Source: Gammaproteobacteria bacterium (lineage in GTDB: Bacteria; Pseudomonadota; Gammaproteobacteria; SZUA-229). Taken from it: 64,000 bases of DNA. The DNA is taken from NCBI GenBank assembly GCA_016744065.1, contig JADGFA010000009.1:32472-96471 (forward strand), read 5' to 3'. The notes beneath the pieces are model-generated. The model did not search any database, was not told the origin of the DNA, and saw nothing but the letters and a program-made list of their open reading frames with translations. Shown here in pieces: positions 8,510-18,025 of this stretch; within the stretch, counting starts at the first letter, position 1; each line of letters begins with the position of its first letter. A program made the translations under genes and the position numbers.

Positions 8510-9916
8510 ATGAGTAAATTTACAGATTATAAAGTTGCAGATATGTCACTCGCTGACTGGGGCCGTAAGGAAATTTCTATTGCAGAAATTGAAATGCCAG
8601 GCCTTATGGCATTACGTGAAGAATATGCCGGTAAAAAACCATTAGACGGCTGCCGTATTATGGGCAGCATCCATATGACTATTCAAACCGCTGTTTTAAT
8701 TGAGACATTAGTTGACCTTGGCGCAAGTGTACGCTGGGTCTCATGCAATATTTTTTCTACACAGGATCACGCTGCCGCTGCCATTGCAGCAAAAGAAATA
8801 CCTGTATTTGCATGGAAGGGCGAAACAATTGAAGAGTACTGGTGGTGCACTGAGCAAGCACTTTTATGGCCTGGTGGTGAACTACCAAATATGATTCTTG
8901 ATGATGGTGGCGACGCGACTTTATTAGTTCATAAGGGTGTTGAGTTTGAAAAAGCCGGTGCTATTCCAGCAACCAAAGATAACGACAATGAAGAATATAA
9001 AGCTGTACTCGATGTCCTTCGTCGCACAATCAAACCAGGCGAAAGCACATGGCAAGATATTGCTAATAGCGTTAAAGGCGTAACAGAAGAAACAACAACA
9101 GGTGTACATCGTCTTTATGAAATGCAGGAAAAAGGTGAATTATTATTCCCCGCTATGAACGTTAATGACTCTGCAACTAAATCCAAATTTGATAATTTAT
9201 ACGGTTGTCGTGAATCACTTATTGATAGCATCAAACGCGCAACTGACGTGATGATTGCAGGTAAAATCTGTGTTGTTATTGGTTATGGCGATGTTGGTAA
9301 GGGCTGTGCTCAGGCCTATAAAGGCATGGGTGCAACAGTCTGGGTTACTGAAATCGACCCAATCTGTGCATTACAGGCAGCAATGGAAGGTTACCGTGTT
9401 GTTGATTTAAACGAAGTTGCAAATATGGGTGATATTTTTGTTACCACTACAGGTAACTTAAATGTAATCGATCATCATCATATGGAAGCAATGAAAAACG
9501 AGGCTATTGTTTGCAACATTGGCCACTTCGACTCTGAAATCAATATTGCTTCACTTGAAAATTATCAGTGGGAAGAAATTAAACCACAGGTTGATCATGT
9601 TATATTTCCTGATGGTAAAAAAATCATTATTCTTGCCAAGGGACGTCTGGTTAACCTGGGCTGCGCTACAGGCCATCCAAGTTTCGTTATGTCGGCATCT
9701 TTCACAAATCAGGTAATGGCTCAGATCGAGTTCTTCACCAATGCTGAAGCATATGAAAACAAGGTTTATATACTGCCTAAACAGCTTGATGAAAAAGTCG
9801 CTCGATTACATCTGACAAAAATTGGCGCTCACTTAACAACACTTTCACAGGAACAGGCAGACTACATCAATGTTTCTGTTGACGGCCCGTACAAAGCTGA
9901 ACATTACCGCTACTAG
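8510..9916 (+). CDS. ahcY: Adenosylhomocysteinase (SAH hydrolase)
   Basis: The protein has 468 residues. It splits S-adenosylhomocysteine into adenosine and homocysteine and so relieves product inhibition of methyltransferases. The NAD-binding glycine motif is GYGDVGKG; other signatures are [28 protein letters not shown] and the C-terminal KAEHYRY that closes over the partner subunit. The length fits the long proteobacterial form with an inserted segment. It lies 71 bases after metK with ribosome site AGGA; a modest hairpin (ATATCAAA, 8450-8457, with TTTGATAT, 8472-8479) lies between them. A strong terminator follows at 9924. Confidence 0.98.
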   Translation: MSKFTDYKVADMSLADWGRKEISIAEIEMPGLMALREEYAGKKPLDGCRIMGSIHMTIQTAVLIETLVDLGASVRWVSCNIFSTQDHAAAAIAAKEIPVFAWKGETIEEYWWCTEQALLWPGGELPNMILDDGGDATLLVHKGVEFEKAGAIPATKDNDNEEYKAVLDVLRRTIKPGESTWQDIANSVKGVTEETTTGVHRLYEMQEKGELLFPAMNVNDSATKSKFDNLYGCRESLIDSIKRATDVMIAGKICVVIGYGDVGKGCAQAYKGMGATVWVTEIDPICALQAAMEGYRVVDLNEVANMGDIFVTTTGNLNVIDHHHMEAMKNEAIVCNIGHFDSEINIASLENYQWEEIKPQVDHVIFPDGKKIIILAKGRLVNLGCATGHPSFVMSASFTNQVMAQIEFFTNAEAYENKVYILPKQLDEKVARLHLTKIGAHLTTLSQEQADYINVSVDGPYKAEHYRY

Positions 9917-9923
9917 CACATTT

Positions 9924-9961
9924 AAAAGTATCGCCTTCTGAGCAGGCGATACTTTTATTTT
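9924..9961 (+). terminator. Rho-independent terminator between ahcY and metF
   Basis: AAAAGTATCGCC (9924-9935) pairs over 12 bases with GGCGATACTTTT (9945-9956), and ATTTT follows. It should end most metK-ahcY transcripts, so metF is either expressed by read-through or has its own start. Confidence 0.85.
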
Positions 9962-9991
9962 ATGAGTAAACAGATTACACAGGTTTTATTA

Positions 9992-10843
9992 ATGAAAACC
10001 CAAAAAAAACTAGAGCAACATTTTAGCTGTGAATTCTTCCCTCCTAAAACAGAAAAAGGAATGGAAAACTTATTCAAAACAGCCAAAACATTAAAAGATG
10101 AAATAAATCCAGCGTTTTTCTCTGTCACTTTTGGTGCAGGTGGTTCAACTCGTGAAACCACCTTTAATGCAGTAACAAAAATTCAGAAAAGTACACTTTG
10201 TAATGTAGCTCCACACCTTTCCTGTATTGGCTCAAGCAAGCAGCAACTAACAGAAATCCTCGACGACTACAAACAACAAGGTATCACGCGAATTGTCACA
10301 CTACGTGGTGACATGCCATCTGGAACCGTTTCACAAAGTGATTTTAATTATGCTAATGAACTTGTTAGCTTTATCCGTGAAAACTATAACAATCAATTTC
10401 ACCTTGAGGTTGCAGCTTATCCAGAAACTCACCCTCAGGCTGACAATGCAATTCAGGACATTCAGCACTTTAAAAATAAAGTACTGGCTGGTGCTGACTC
10501 AGCAATAACTCAGTATTTTTATAATATCGACAGTTATTTCTACTTTGTAGATAACTGTGAAAAAGCGAGTCTTGATTTACCGGTAGTGCCGGGTATTATG
10601 CCGATCACCAACTACAGTAATCTTGCTCGTTTTTCAGATATGTGTGGTGCAGAAATACCTCGCTGGTTAAGGCGAAAGCTTGAATCATATGCTGATGACA
10701 CCAACGCTATAAAAGACTTTGGTGCTGACTTTGTTTCTTCAATGTGTGAAAAACTATTAGATATGGGTGCACCTGGCCTTCACTTCTATTCAATGAATCA
10801 ATCTGAGGCCACCCTGCGAATATGGAACAACCTCAAACCCTAG
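9992..10843 (+). CDS. metF: 5,10-methylenetetrahydrofolate reductase
   Basis: The protein has 283 residues. It is a flavoprotein that reduces methylene-tetrahydrofolate to 5-methyl-tetrahydrofolate, the methyl donor for remaking methionine from homocysteine. The N-terminal CEFFPPKTEKG (catalytic Glu), FSVTFGAGGSTR, ITRIVTLRGDMP and ITQYFYNIDSY follow the family order, ending with LHFYSMNQSE. I prefer the ATG at 9992 (CAGG 9 bases upstream). The upstream ATG at 9962 lies in the tail of the terminator and has no ribosome site; it would add 10 residues. The function completes the metK-ahcY-metF methyl cycle, although a terminator separates metF from ahcY. Confidence 0.96.
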   Translation: MKTQKKLEQHFSCEFFPPKTEKGMENLFKTAKTLKDEINPAFFSVTFGAGGSTRETTFNAVTKIQKSTLCNVAPHLSCIGSSKQQLTEILDDYKQQGITRIVTLRGDMPSGTVSQSDFNYANELVSFIRENYNNQFHLEVAAYPETHPQADNAIQDIQHFKNKVLAGADSAITQYFYNIDSYFYFVDNCEKASLDLPVVPGIMPITNYSNLARFSDMCGAEIPRWLRRKLESYADDTNAIKDFGADFVSSMCEKLLDMGAPGLHFYSMNQSEATLRIWNNLKP

Positions 10844-10870
10844 TTTGGGGCTGCTTCGTTCCTCTACCCT

Positions 10871-11599
10871 ATGAAATCTATTCGAATTTACCAGGCAGAT
10901 TTTTTTGAAACAGGCAAATCAATACAGATGGACAAAGCATCTAGCAACCATCTGATAAAAGTTTTACGCCTGAAAAATGGTTTCACTTTCACGTTATTCA
11001 ATGGTAATGGCTTTGAATATACCGCAAGGTTAGAAATTTCAGACCGCAAAGCCATCGCTCACATTGAATCATCTAATAAAATTTCAAACGAATCAGACCT
11101 TAATATTCATTTACTACAGGGAATATCCAAGGGTGATCGCATGGATTTCGCAATTCAGAAATCTATTGAGTTAGGCGCTACCAGTATCACACCTGTCATT
11201 ACCGAACGCACCGTTGTAAATTTAAAAGATGAACGTGAACAGAAAAAGCTTCAACACTGGCAGGCCATTGCAATTAGTGCATGTGAGCAATCAGGACGAA
11301 GCATTCTTCCATCAATAAACCCTGTGCGCAAATTAGCGCAAACATTTATTGATGATAAAGACAGCTTGAAATTAGTACTTGACCCTCTATCGAACAATCA
11401 CCTTTCATCTTTATCCGCTAAAAAAAATATACAAATTTTAATTGGGCCGGAAGGGGGGTTGACTGAAGCTGAAGTTATCTTAGCCAAAGAAAATGGTTTT
11501 AAAGGAATTAAACTTGGCCCCAGAGTATTACGAACTGAAACGGCCGCACTTGCGGCAATTACTGCGGTACAGCTTATCTGGGGTGATCTGAATAAATAA
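10871..11599 (+). CDS. rsmE: 16S rRNA (uracil-1498-N3)-methyltransferase
   Basis: The protein has 242 residues and belongs to the SPOUT methyltransferases, which fold with a C-terminal knot. It methylates U1498 of 16S rRNA using S-adenosylmethionine. The N-terminal PUA-like part (to about 70) contains NHLIKVLRLKNG. The catalytic part shows KGDRMDFAIQKSIELGA, ITERTVV, AISACEQSGR, then the cofactor-binding knot LIGPEGGLTEAE and LGPRVLRTETAALAA. It begins 27 bases after metF in the same direction. It converges with the chemosensory operon; a weak AT-rich hairpin with a T-run lies near 11598-11625. Confidence 0.96.
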   Translation: MKSIRIYQADFFETGKSIQMDKASSNHLIKVLRLKNGFTFTLFNGNGFEYTARLEISDRKAIAHIESSNKISNESDLNIHLLQGISKGDRMDFAIQKSIELGATSITPVITERTVVNLKDEREQKKLQHWQAIAISACEQSGRSILPSINPVRKLAQTFIDDKDSLKLVLDPLSNNHLSSLSAKKNIQILIGPEGGLTEAEVILAKENGFKGIKLGPRVLRTETAALAAITAVQLIWGDLNK

Positions 11600-11661
11600 T
11601 ATGACTTTTAGATGGCCATATTTTTTCGACGAGCAAAGCTAAAAAAACACTCAACAAGCAC

Positions 11662-12117
11662 TTAGTGCATCATCACTTTTTTTACTATTAATTCCAGCTC
11701 TTCAAGATTAACAATACTATACGCCCCATCCGCCATTATAACTTTGTCGCCAATTGCCGGATGTGTTATTGCTTCCTTATTTAATATAACATCTTCTTCT
11801 TTAACATTCACAACTGACGGCGTACCCTGCATCAAAATAGACAGGTAAGGAAAATTACTATCTTCTCCAATTGAAAACAGGATCGCAGCCTTAACATTCC
11901 CTGTAGCCAGGCTCGGCATACGAACATTGCCCATTGCTTCAAAAGAAATCAAGGGTACAGAATGTCCACGCCAGTCTAAATAGCCCAGCATCCAGCCTGG
12001 CTTGTTCGCCACATTTATAATGTTTTTTATAGGTACAATTTCTGCCACCGATGCATTCGGCATTAACAGTTCATCGCCATTAATTTTTAATACTATGCAT
12101 TTTATTTCTTCAGGCAT
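11662..12117 (-). CDS. chpC: CheW-like coupling protein (ChpC position)
   Basis: The protein has 151 residues and consists of a single CheW-like domain (LKINGDELLMPNASVAEIVP, GWMLGYLDWRGHSVPLISFE). It would link a transducer to the ChpA kinase. It is the last gene of the minus-strand operon pilG-pilH-pilI-pilJ-chpA and overlaps the chpA stop by 8 bases, so it is probably translated by coupling. In Pseudomonas aeruginosa chpA is followed by chpB and then chpC; here chpB is missing and this gene occupies the chpC position. The symbol is given by position and domain, with moderate certainty. Confidence 0.8.
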   Translation of the reverse strand: MPEEIKCIVLKINGDELLMPNASVAEIVPIKNIINVANKPGWMLGYLDWRGHSVPLISFEAMGNVRMPSLATGNVKAAILFSIGEDSNFPYLSILMQGTPSVVNVKEEDVILNKEAITHPAIGDKVIMADGAYSIVNLEELELIVKKVMMH

Positions 12118-15100
12118 CAGCTAGTAACTCATGAATATTTTTGAGTAATTCATCTTCCTGGAATGGCTTACCCATATATTTATTTACACCAATTTCCATT
12201 GCTTTATCTTTATGCTTGGCACCGCTTCGTGATGTAATCATAATGATTGGTAAATCAACAAGGCGTGGATCATTTCTCACATGAGTTGCCACCTCATAAC
12301 CATCCATTCTTGGCATTTCAATATCTAACAACATAACATCTGGTTTAATTTCCTGTAACTGTGATACAGCATCTATACCGTCTTTTGCCGTTACAACTTT
12401 CATGTCATGGCGCGTTAGCATACGCTCAGTTACTTTACGTATTGTAATTGAATCATCGACTACCATAATGATGGTTTCATGTTTTTCTTCAACCGCAGAT
12501 ACAGCATTACTATCGAATTCATCAGTAGCTGAATCTGAAATATGAAACAATGAATCACCAAGCACCAGGGAGTTCATTTCCAGAATAATCACTACACGCC
12601 CATCACCCAGAATGGTTGCACCGGATATACCCCGTACAGTACTGATTTGTGTTCCAACTGGTTTTACAACAATTTCACGCCGCCCAATTAATTCATCAAC
12701 ATGCAATGCAACACTCTGATCGCCTGTTCGTGCGAGTAACACAGGGAAAAGCTGACCCTGTCTTGCGTAGTCAGGTTGTATGCCTGTTAATAGTGCTCCA
12801 AGGTGTTTTAATTCATATGAACTGCCAGCAAACTCGTAACTGCTTTCACCACTATTATAAAACTGTTGTAACTCAGGCCCCGATAAGCGCACCACACCTT
12901 CAATACTGTTCAACGGAACCGCGTATATATCCTCACCCACATTAACAAGAAGTGCATGATTAATAGCCAGTGTAAGTGGTAAGCGTATTTTAAATGTAGT
13001 GCCCTGGCCCTGCACGGTATCTATTTCAAGTACACCGCCTAGCTGCTTTATTTCACTATCGACAACATCCATACCAACACCACGGCCAGATATTTGTGTT
13101 ACTTTTTCTGCCGTGCTGAAACCTGCTTCCATAATATATTGCAACACATCATGATCGCTTATTTTGCTATCGGCAGTTAGCATGCCTTTTTCCATTGCTT
13201 TTTTACGAATAGCATTAACATCAATACCACGGCCATCATCTGTAACAGTGATAACAACATCTGAACCTTCACGATCAACCATTATTTTCAGAGAGCCTGT
13301 TTCCGACTTTCCTGAAGCATTACGCTCTTCAACTTTTTCAATACCATGTGCAACGGCATTTCGCAGCATATGTTCCAATGGTGCGACAATTCGATCAAGT
13401 ACCGTTCGATCTACTTCTGATGTTTCACCTACAATTTCAAGCTCTACTTCTTTACCTAACTCACGAGCCGTTTGACGTACAATTCTACGCAACCTGGAAG
13501 CCAGCCCACCGAAGTGAACCATTCGAGTACGCATCAACCCTTCCTGTAGTTCCGTACTTACTCGAGATTCCTGCAATAATAATGTTTCCGAATCTCGAAC
13601 TTCTTCAGACAGCAAATCTTTAATACTTTCTATATCACCTACTGTTTCCTGCAAACTTCGAGATATCTGTTGCATTGTAGAAAATCTATCCATTTCTAAT
13701 GGATCAAAATCCTCATCATACTGATCTGATTCTTTTTCATACCTGGATAATATCTGCGCTTCGGTTTCAATTGATAGCTGACGTAACTGTTCACGTAAGC
13801 GTATTACTGTTTGATTCATTTCTGATAGATTGAAAGAGAAATTCGAAATTTGCTGGCCCATACGTGCATGGTAAACACTCACCTCACCAGCATGATTTAC
13901 CAGATCATTTAATAGATCAGAACGGACACGTACCTGTTCAGTTGCGATAGTATCTTTCTGTTGAGGTACAATTTTTTCCTGAGGTACATCTGTTTTTTCC
14001 AGAACAAGATTAGATATTTCGTCAGGCTCTGAATATGCATTTTTCTTTTCACTATCAGGTGAGCTAACAGCTACATGTTCTTCAGGCTCATCCAGGTCCT
14101 GTAGTACTGACTCTGGATTTAATTCGATTTCATATTCAGCATTATCATCTAATACTATTTCTTCGATTTCAGCTGTAGGATTTTCAGGGTCAACGGGAAT
14201 TTCAAAACCGAAGTCCTCATCAGGCTCAACTTTGAAGTCATCTGATAATACAGCTTCCTCAGAAAGCTCTACAGCAAACGTATCCTCATCATCGGTGTTT
14301 TCTATTATTATGCTATCACTGTCCTCTGCGAACTCTGCAATAGAGAGCCCCGGGTCTCCACCTTCTTCATCAGAGGATGAATCTTCTACGTTATTTGAAG
14401 TTTTTTTTCCCTCTCGAAGTGCGTCTATATGCGATATGAGTGCATTATCAGAAGATAATGGCTGTCTGTCTTTTACTCTGGATAACATATCAGACAATTG
14501 ATCTAATGCATCATGAAACGCTTTAGATATTTCCCTGGAAAATGCCTGCTGTTTATCATTAACCACCACCACTAATGATTCAAGTGCATGGGTTAAATCA
14601 CCAACAGGGCTCAGATCAGCCATGCGAGCACCCCCTTTCAGGGTGTGCAAATACCGCTGCAAATCAAGAACGCTTTCTTCATCACTATTGTCAGAACTCC
14701 AGCGTTGCAAACTATTTTCACAGCTATCTAACAGCTCTTCTGCTTCTTCCAGGAATATTTCAACCAGCTCATCATCAACATCAGAGTAACTAACCAGAGA
14801 TTCCTCTGTTGAAACCCTGGCACTCTCGTCCCCTGATGAAACGCCTTCTATTTCACCTGTCTTTTCCAGAACCATTGGTGAATTTTGCTTTTCATTAGCC
14901 AGTTCACTAATTCTTGTTAATAATATTTCATCCGATTCAAGCTGATGATTTTTTTGCTCCAGAGCTGCCAACATAGCAGAAACTTTAGCTGTTACGTCAC
15001 TCACCAGTTTCACACCCGAGCGCGAAATACTTAAATCATCATCATTGAGATATAAACGAACATATTTTTCCAGTTCGCCACAAAGCTCCGCTATTTCATC

Positions 15101-18016
15101 AACGCCAGCCGTTCGCGCACTACCAAATAAAGTATGCAATGCACGTAACAGTTCACCGCTTGCTGTTAGTGGTTCAATTGACTGATTATGCCGCTCTAGC
15201 ATGTTGTTTATCTGTTGCAGATGACTTTCAGATTCACCCTTAAAAATACCAAACAACACAGGATCAATATATATTTGCAGGGTATCGTCTTCTAATAAAT
15301 CATTTTCTACCTGGATACTTTCAGGCTTACTTTCTTCTGATGAAAGCTCATCGATTATATCGTCAAGCGCAACTTCTTCATGATCATCATCTGATGATGC
15401 AATTTGTAACGCTTCCAGCTCATCTGTTAAATCAATATCAAATTCTTCACCAAAATCTTCATCTGATTCTTCTAGTTGATTATCACCTATGGATATTTCT
15501 TCTGCTGCCTCTTCTCCAAGCATGAGCTCATCTTCAGAAATTTCATCCATCACCTCATCTTCTGAAATTTCTATTGTTTGAAACTCATCAACATCCAGAT
15601 CAACTTCAGCATCCTGAACATCTAATTCTTCAGGTGCTATTTCCTCTATTTCCAGAACGGGTGTTTCTTCAAGCTCAATTTTTTCTTTTACTACTTCCTT
15701 TTTTACTGTTTTTTTAGCCGAAGTTGTTCCCTCACCCGCCTCCGGCTTTTTCCACTTTCCCAGCAGTTCTGTCCTGTCCATTAACTGGTAGATATTTGGG
15801 ATAGGATCTTTATTACCTTTTAATTGTTCAATTAACTGAGGCAGAACACCTAGCGATTCATTTAAAATATTAAACACATCCTGTGTAAGTGGCCGTGATT
15901 TATCAATTACACGATTAAGCATGTTTTCGAAATTCCATGCAAACTCACCTATAAGTTCTGCACCAATTAAGCGACCACTGCCCTTTAGCGTATGAAATGA
16001 GCGGCGAATGGTACTTAAAGATTCTTCATTACCATGATCACGCTCCCAAAGCGGAATCTGCTCATTGAGTGATGCCAGCTCTTCCATTGCTTCTTCAATA
16101 AAAATTTCTAAAATTTCTTCATCCGCATCATCACTTAAAATAATGTAGCGCTCTTCCTCTATAGCACTGGCTACGTCTAAAGACTCCTCAGCAACTGGCG
16201 CCAATTCAACCTTTTCTTCTGAGACCACCTCTTTGGCTTCCACAGCAGGAGCAACTGGCTTCTCACTAATAACGCTCGCTTCAGATGGTGTTTTTTCAAC
16301 ACCGGACTCAACGGCTATGGCCAATAAGCGATCTGCTGCCAGGTCCCCAGAACTCATCGACAGTTCAAGGTCCGGGCGCCCTTCTAATACCGCTTCCAGG
16401 TAGTATTCAATGCTGGTAACAACATCGGCCAGATCATTTTGTACTGAAGCTTCTGGTACCTGACCGGCATTCAGCATAACTTTTGAAACATATTCACGAA
16501 CTGAATTAGTCTGATGTTTCAATTTCTGAATAGGCAACATAAACATTGCCCCGTCAACTTCTTCCAGCCTCTGTAAGACTATTTCAAGCAAACTCTTATC
16601 AACTGGGTTTTCCAGATAATTAAGAATCGCCAGTCTTGCATCATTGAAATCCTGCAACGCTTCACGTATTACAGCCGATAACACTTCAAGGTATTCACTT
16701 TCCGGCATATCCGCCAGATCCCCAACACGATGTGCTGGCTCATCAGTTCCTATTGAAGATCGGTTAGCAATAAAACTATTTAATTGTGATTCGACTGCAA
16801 GCAATACGCCCGCCACACCCATAATGAGCTCGTCGCTTGCCTCTTTTGATTTAGATATAACCTGATCGATAACTTTTTGTTGCTCAAGCACCATTTCCCG
16901 CGGCATACCCAAACCTAACATAGACAGGGTATCTGCGATCTTGCCTAATAAAGCAGGTAAATTACCTAATCTTCCAAGGTCTCGAACTTCACTGTGAACA
17001 AAAATTTCCAGTGAGTCTTTAACTTCTAACAGGTCTTCACGAATACCTGCCGAAACTGTTTCAAGTAACTCTGAATTTAAACCACCCATACCAGAACGAG
17101 CTTCTTCCAGTTCGGTATCACCTGGCAGCAACTCTTCTAAGCGATAGGTTGTTTTAATATTTTTAACACGAGGAGAATCAGTTGTGATTCGGGCAACATA
17201 ATAAAGTAGATTTTTTAACAGATCATTAGGTGTATTTTTAGCAAAGGCGACTTCTTCAGTATCAATAAGCTGCTTTATGCTTCGATCGACCTGACCGAGT
17301 AGCATCTTAATACTCACATTGGCATCTATGCCATTTTGAGTAAGCCCTTCAACCAATGCAGAACTAATAGACCAGATACGCCGAATGGAAGGCTGTGCTG
17401 ATTTTTTTTCAAGCTCTCCCAGAACGGCAAGAATGCGCTTTAAGCTGGCTGCAACTTTCTGCCCTTTAAACCAGCCCAGTAAGCCAATTTGATAATGGGG
17501 GCGTAGTTTTTTTGCACTAGCTACAAGCTGACCAGCCTCAATATCAACTCCAGGTTGCTCACCTTCGGTATTGACATCAGGGAAGAATAATACATTTTCA
17601 GATAATAAGCTGGCATTGCGAGAAGCACGCAAGTCATTAAGCAATGGCAATAACACCATTGGCACATCTTTTCTGCCCGACTGCAAGCTTTCCAGATAAT
17701 CTGGCAATTGCAGCATAGAACGCATTAAGACATCGTATGCATCATCAACCTTATCAATTTTGCCATTGAGTAACGCATCGGAAACTTTTTCCATTTCCTC
17801 TGCAAGCTGTGCTGCGCCATATAATTCAACCATTTGCAAAGTACCCTGTACCATATGCAAATGCTCAACAGATTCACGTAGACGATCAGCCTCATCGGTA
17901 TTTTCAATATATGCCGACAAGGAAGTCTGCGCTTCCTGTAATATCAGATCAAGCTCTTTTTTGACCCAACGTAACGAATTATATTCAACAGTATCCTCTG
18001 TTTTCATCTCTGACAA
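12110..18016 (-). CDS. chpA: Hybrid chemosensory histidine kinase ChpA/PilL
   Basis: The protein has 1968 residues and is the CheA-type kinase of the twitching system. Order: an N-terminal Hpt-like region (about 1-560, with LHMVQGT near His54). Three clear Hpt domains follow, with phospho-acceptor candidates His675 (FHTLKGSGR), His961 (LHTLFGSAR) and His1124 (LHTLKGGAR), separated by very acidic linkers. Next come the dimerisation helix, a GHKL ATPase (N-box near 1549, DDGRGID near 1601, GRGVGMD near 1648), a CheW-like domain (about 1680-1820) and a receiver domain (1847-1966) with phospho-acceptor Asp1898 (LLDIEMP). P. aeruginosa ChpA has more phosphotransfer sites, so this is a shorter version. 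The phosphate targets are expected to be PilG and PilH from the same operon. Confidence 0.96.
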   Translation of the reverse strand: MSEMKTEDTVEYNSLRWVKKELDLILQEAQTSLSAYIENTDEADRLRESVEHLHMVQGTLQMVELYGAAQLAEEMEKVSDALLNGKIDKVDDAYDVLMRSMLQLPDYLESLQSGRKDVPMVLLPLLNDLRASRNASLLSENVLFFPDVNTEGEQPGVDIEAGQLVASAKKLRPHYQIGLLGWFKGQKVAASLKRILAVLGELEKKSAQPSIRRIWSISSALVEGLTQNGIDANVSIKMLLGQVDRSIKQLIDTEEVAFAKNTPNDLLKNLLYYVARITTDSPRVKNIKTTYRLEELLPGDTELEEARSGMGGLNSELLETVSAGIREDLLEVKDSLEIFVHSEVRDLGRLGNLPALLGKIADTLSMLGLGMPREMVLEQQKVIDQVISKSKEASDELIMGVAGVLLAVESQLNSFIANRSSIGTDEPAHRVGDLADMPESEYLEVLSAVIREALQDFNDARLAILNYLENPVDKSLLEIVLQRLEEVDGAMFMLPIQKLKHQTNSVREYVSKVMLNAGQVPEASVQNDLADVVTSIEYYLEAVLEGRPDLELSMSSGDLAADRLLAIAVESGVEKTPSEASVISEKPVAPAVEAKEVVSEEKVELAPVAEESLDVASAIEEERYIILSDDADEEILEIFIEEAMEELASLNEQIPLWERDHGNEESLSTIRRSFHTLKGSGRLIGAELIGEFAWNFENMLNRVIDKSRPLTQDVFNILNESLGVLPQLIEQLKGNKDPIPNIYQLMDRTELLGKWKKPEAGEGTTSAKKTVKKEVVKEKIELEETPVLEIEEIAPEELDVQDAEVDLDVDEFQTIEISEDEVMDEISEDELMLGEEAAEEISIGDNQLEESDEDFGEEFDIDLTDELEALQIASSDDDHEEVALDDIIDELSSEESKPESIQVENDLLEDDTLQIYIDPVLFGIFKGESESHLQQINNMLERHNQSIEPLTASGELLRALHTLFGSARTAGVDEIAELCGELEKYVRLYLNDDDLSISRSGVKLVSDVTAKVSAMLAALEQKNHQLESDEILLTRISELANEKQNSPMVLEKTGEIEGVSSGDESARVSTEESLVSYSDVDDELVEIFLEEAEELLDSCENSLQRWSSDNSDEESVLDLQRYLHTLKGGARMADLSPVGDLTHALESLVVVVNDKQQAFSREISKAFHDALDQLSDMLSRVKDRQPLSSDNALISHIDALREGKKTSNNVEDSSSDEEGGDPGLSIAEFAEDSDSIIIENTDDEDTFAVELSEEAVLSDDFKVEPDEDFGFEIPVDPENPTAEIEEIVLDDNAEYEIELNPESVLQDLDEPEEHVAVSSPDSEKKNAYSEPDEISNLVLEKTDVPQEKIVPQQKDTIATEQVRVRSDLLNDLVNHAGEVSVYHARMGQQISNFSFNLSEMNQTVIRLREQLRQLSIETEAQILSRYEKESDQYDEDFDPLEMDRFSTMQQISRSLQETVGDIESIKDLLSEEVRDSETLLLQESRVSTELQEGLMRTRMVHFGGLASRLRRIVRQTARELGKEVELEIVGETSEVDRTVLDRIVAPLEHMLRNAVAHGIEKVEERNASGKSETGSLKIMVDREGSDVVITVTDDGRGIDVNAIRKKAMEKGMLTADSKISDHDVLQYIMEAGFSTAEKVTQISGRGVGMDVVDSEIKQLGGVLEIDTVQGQGTTFKIRLPLTLAINHALLVNVGEDIYAVPLNSIEGVVRLSGPELQQFYNSGESSYEFAGSSYELKHLGALLTGIQPDYARQGQLFPVLLARTGDQSVALHVDELIGRREIVVKPVGTQISTVRGISGATILGDGRVVIILEMNSLVLGDSLFHISDSATDEFDSNAVSAVEEKHETIIMVVDDSITIRKVTERMLTRHDMKVVTAKDGIDAVSQLQEIKPDVMLLDIEMPRMDGYEVATHVRNDPRLVDLPIIMITSRSGAKHKDKAMEIGVNKYMGKPFQEDELLKNIHELLADA

Positions 18017-18025
18017 ACTCTAGCC

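Noticed and set aside
9962..9991. Earlier ATG for metF
   Set aside because: It sits in the T-tract of the terminator at 9924-9961 and has no ribosome site.
14232..14501. Open frame antisense to chpA, with a Ser-rich product
   Set aside because: It is the mirror of the acidic Glu/Asp/Ser linker of ChpA; no ribosome site and no family resemblance. The same holds for other long antisense frames across 12600-18000.
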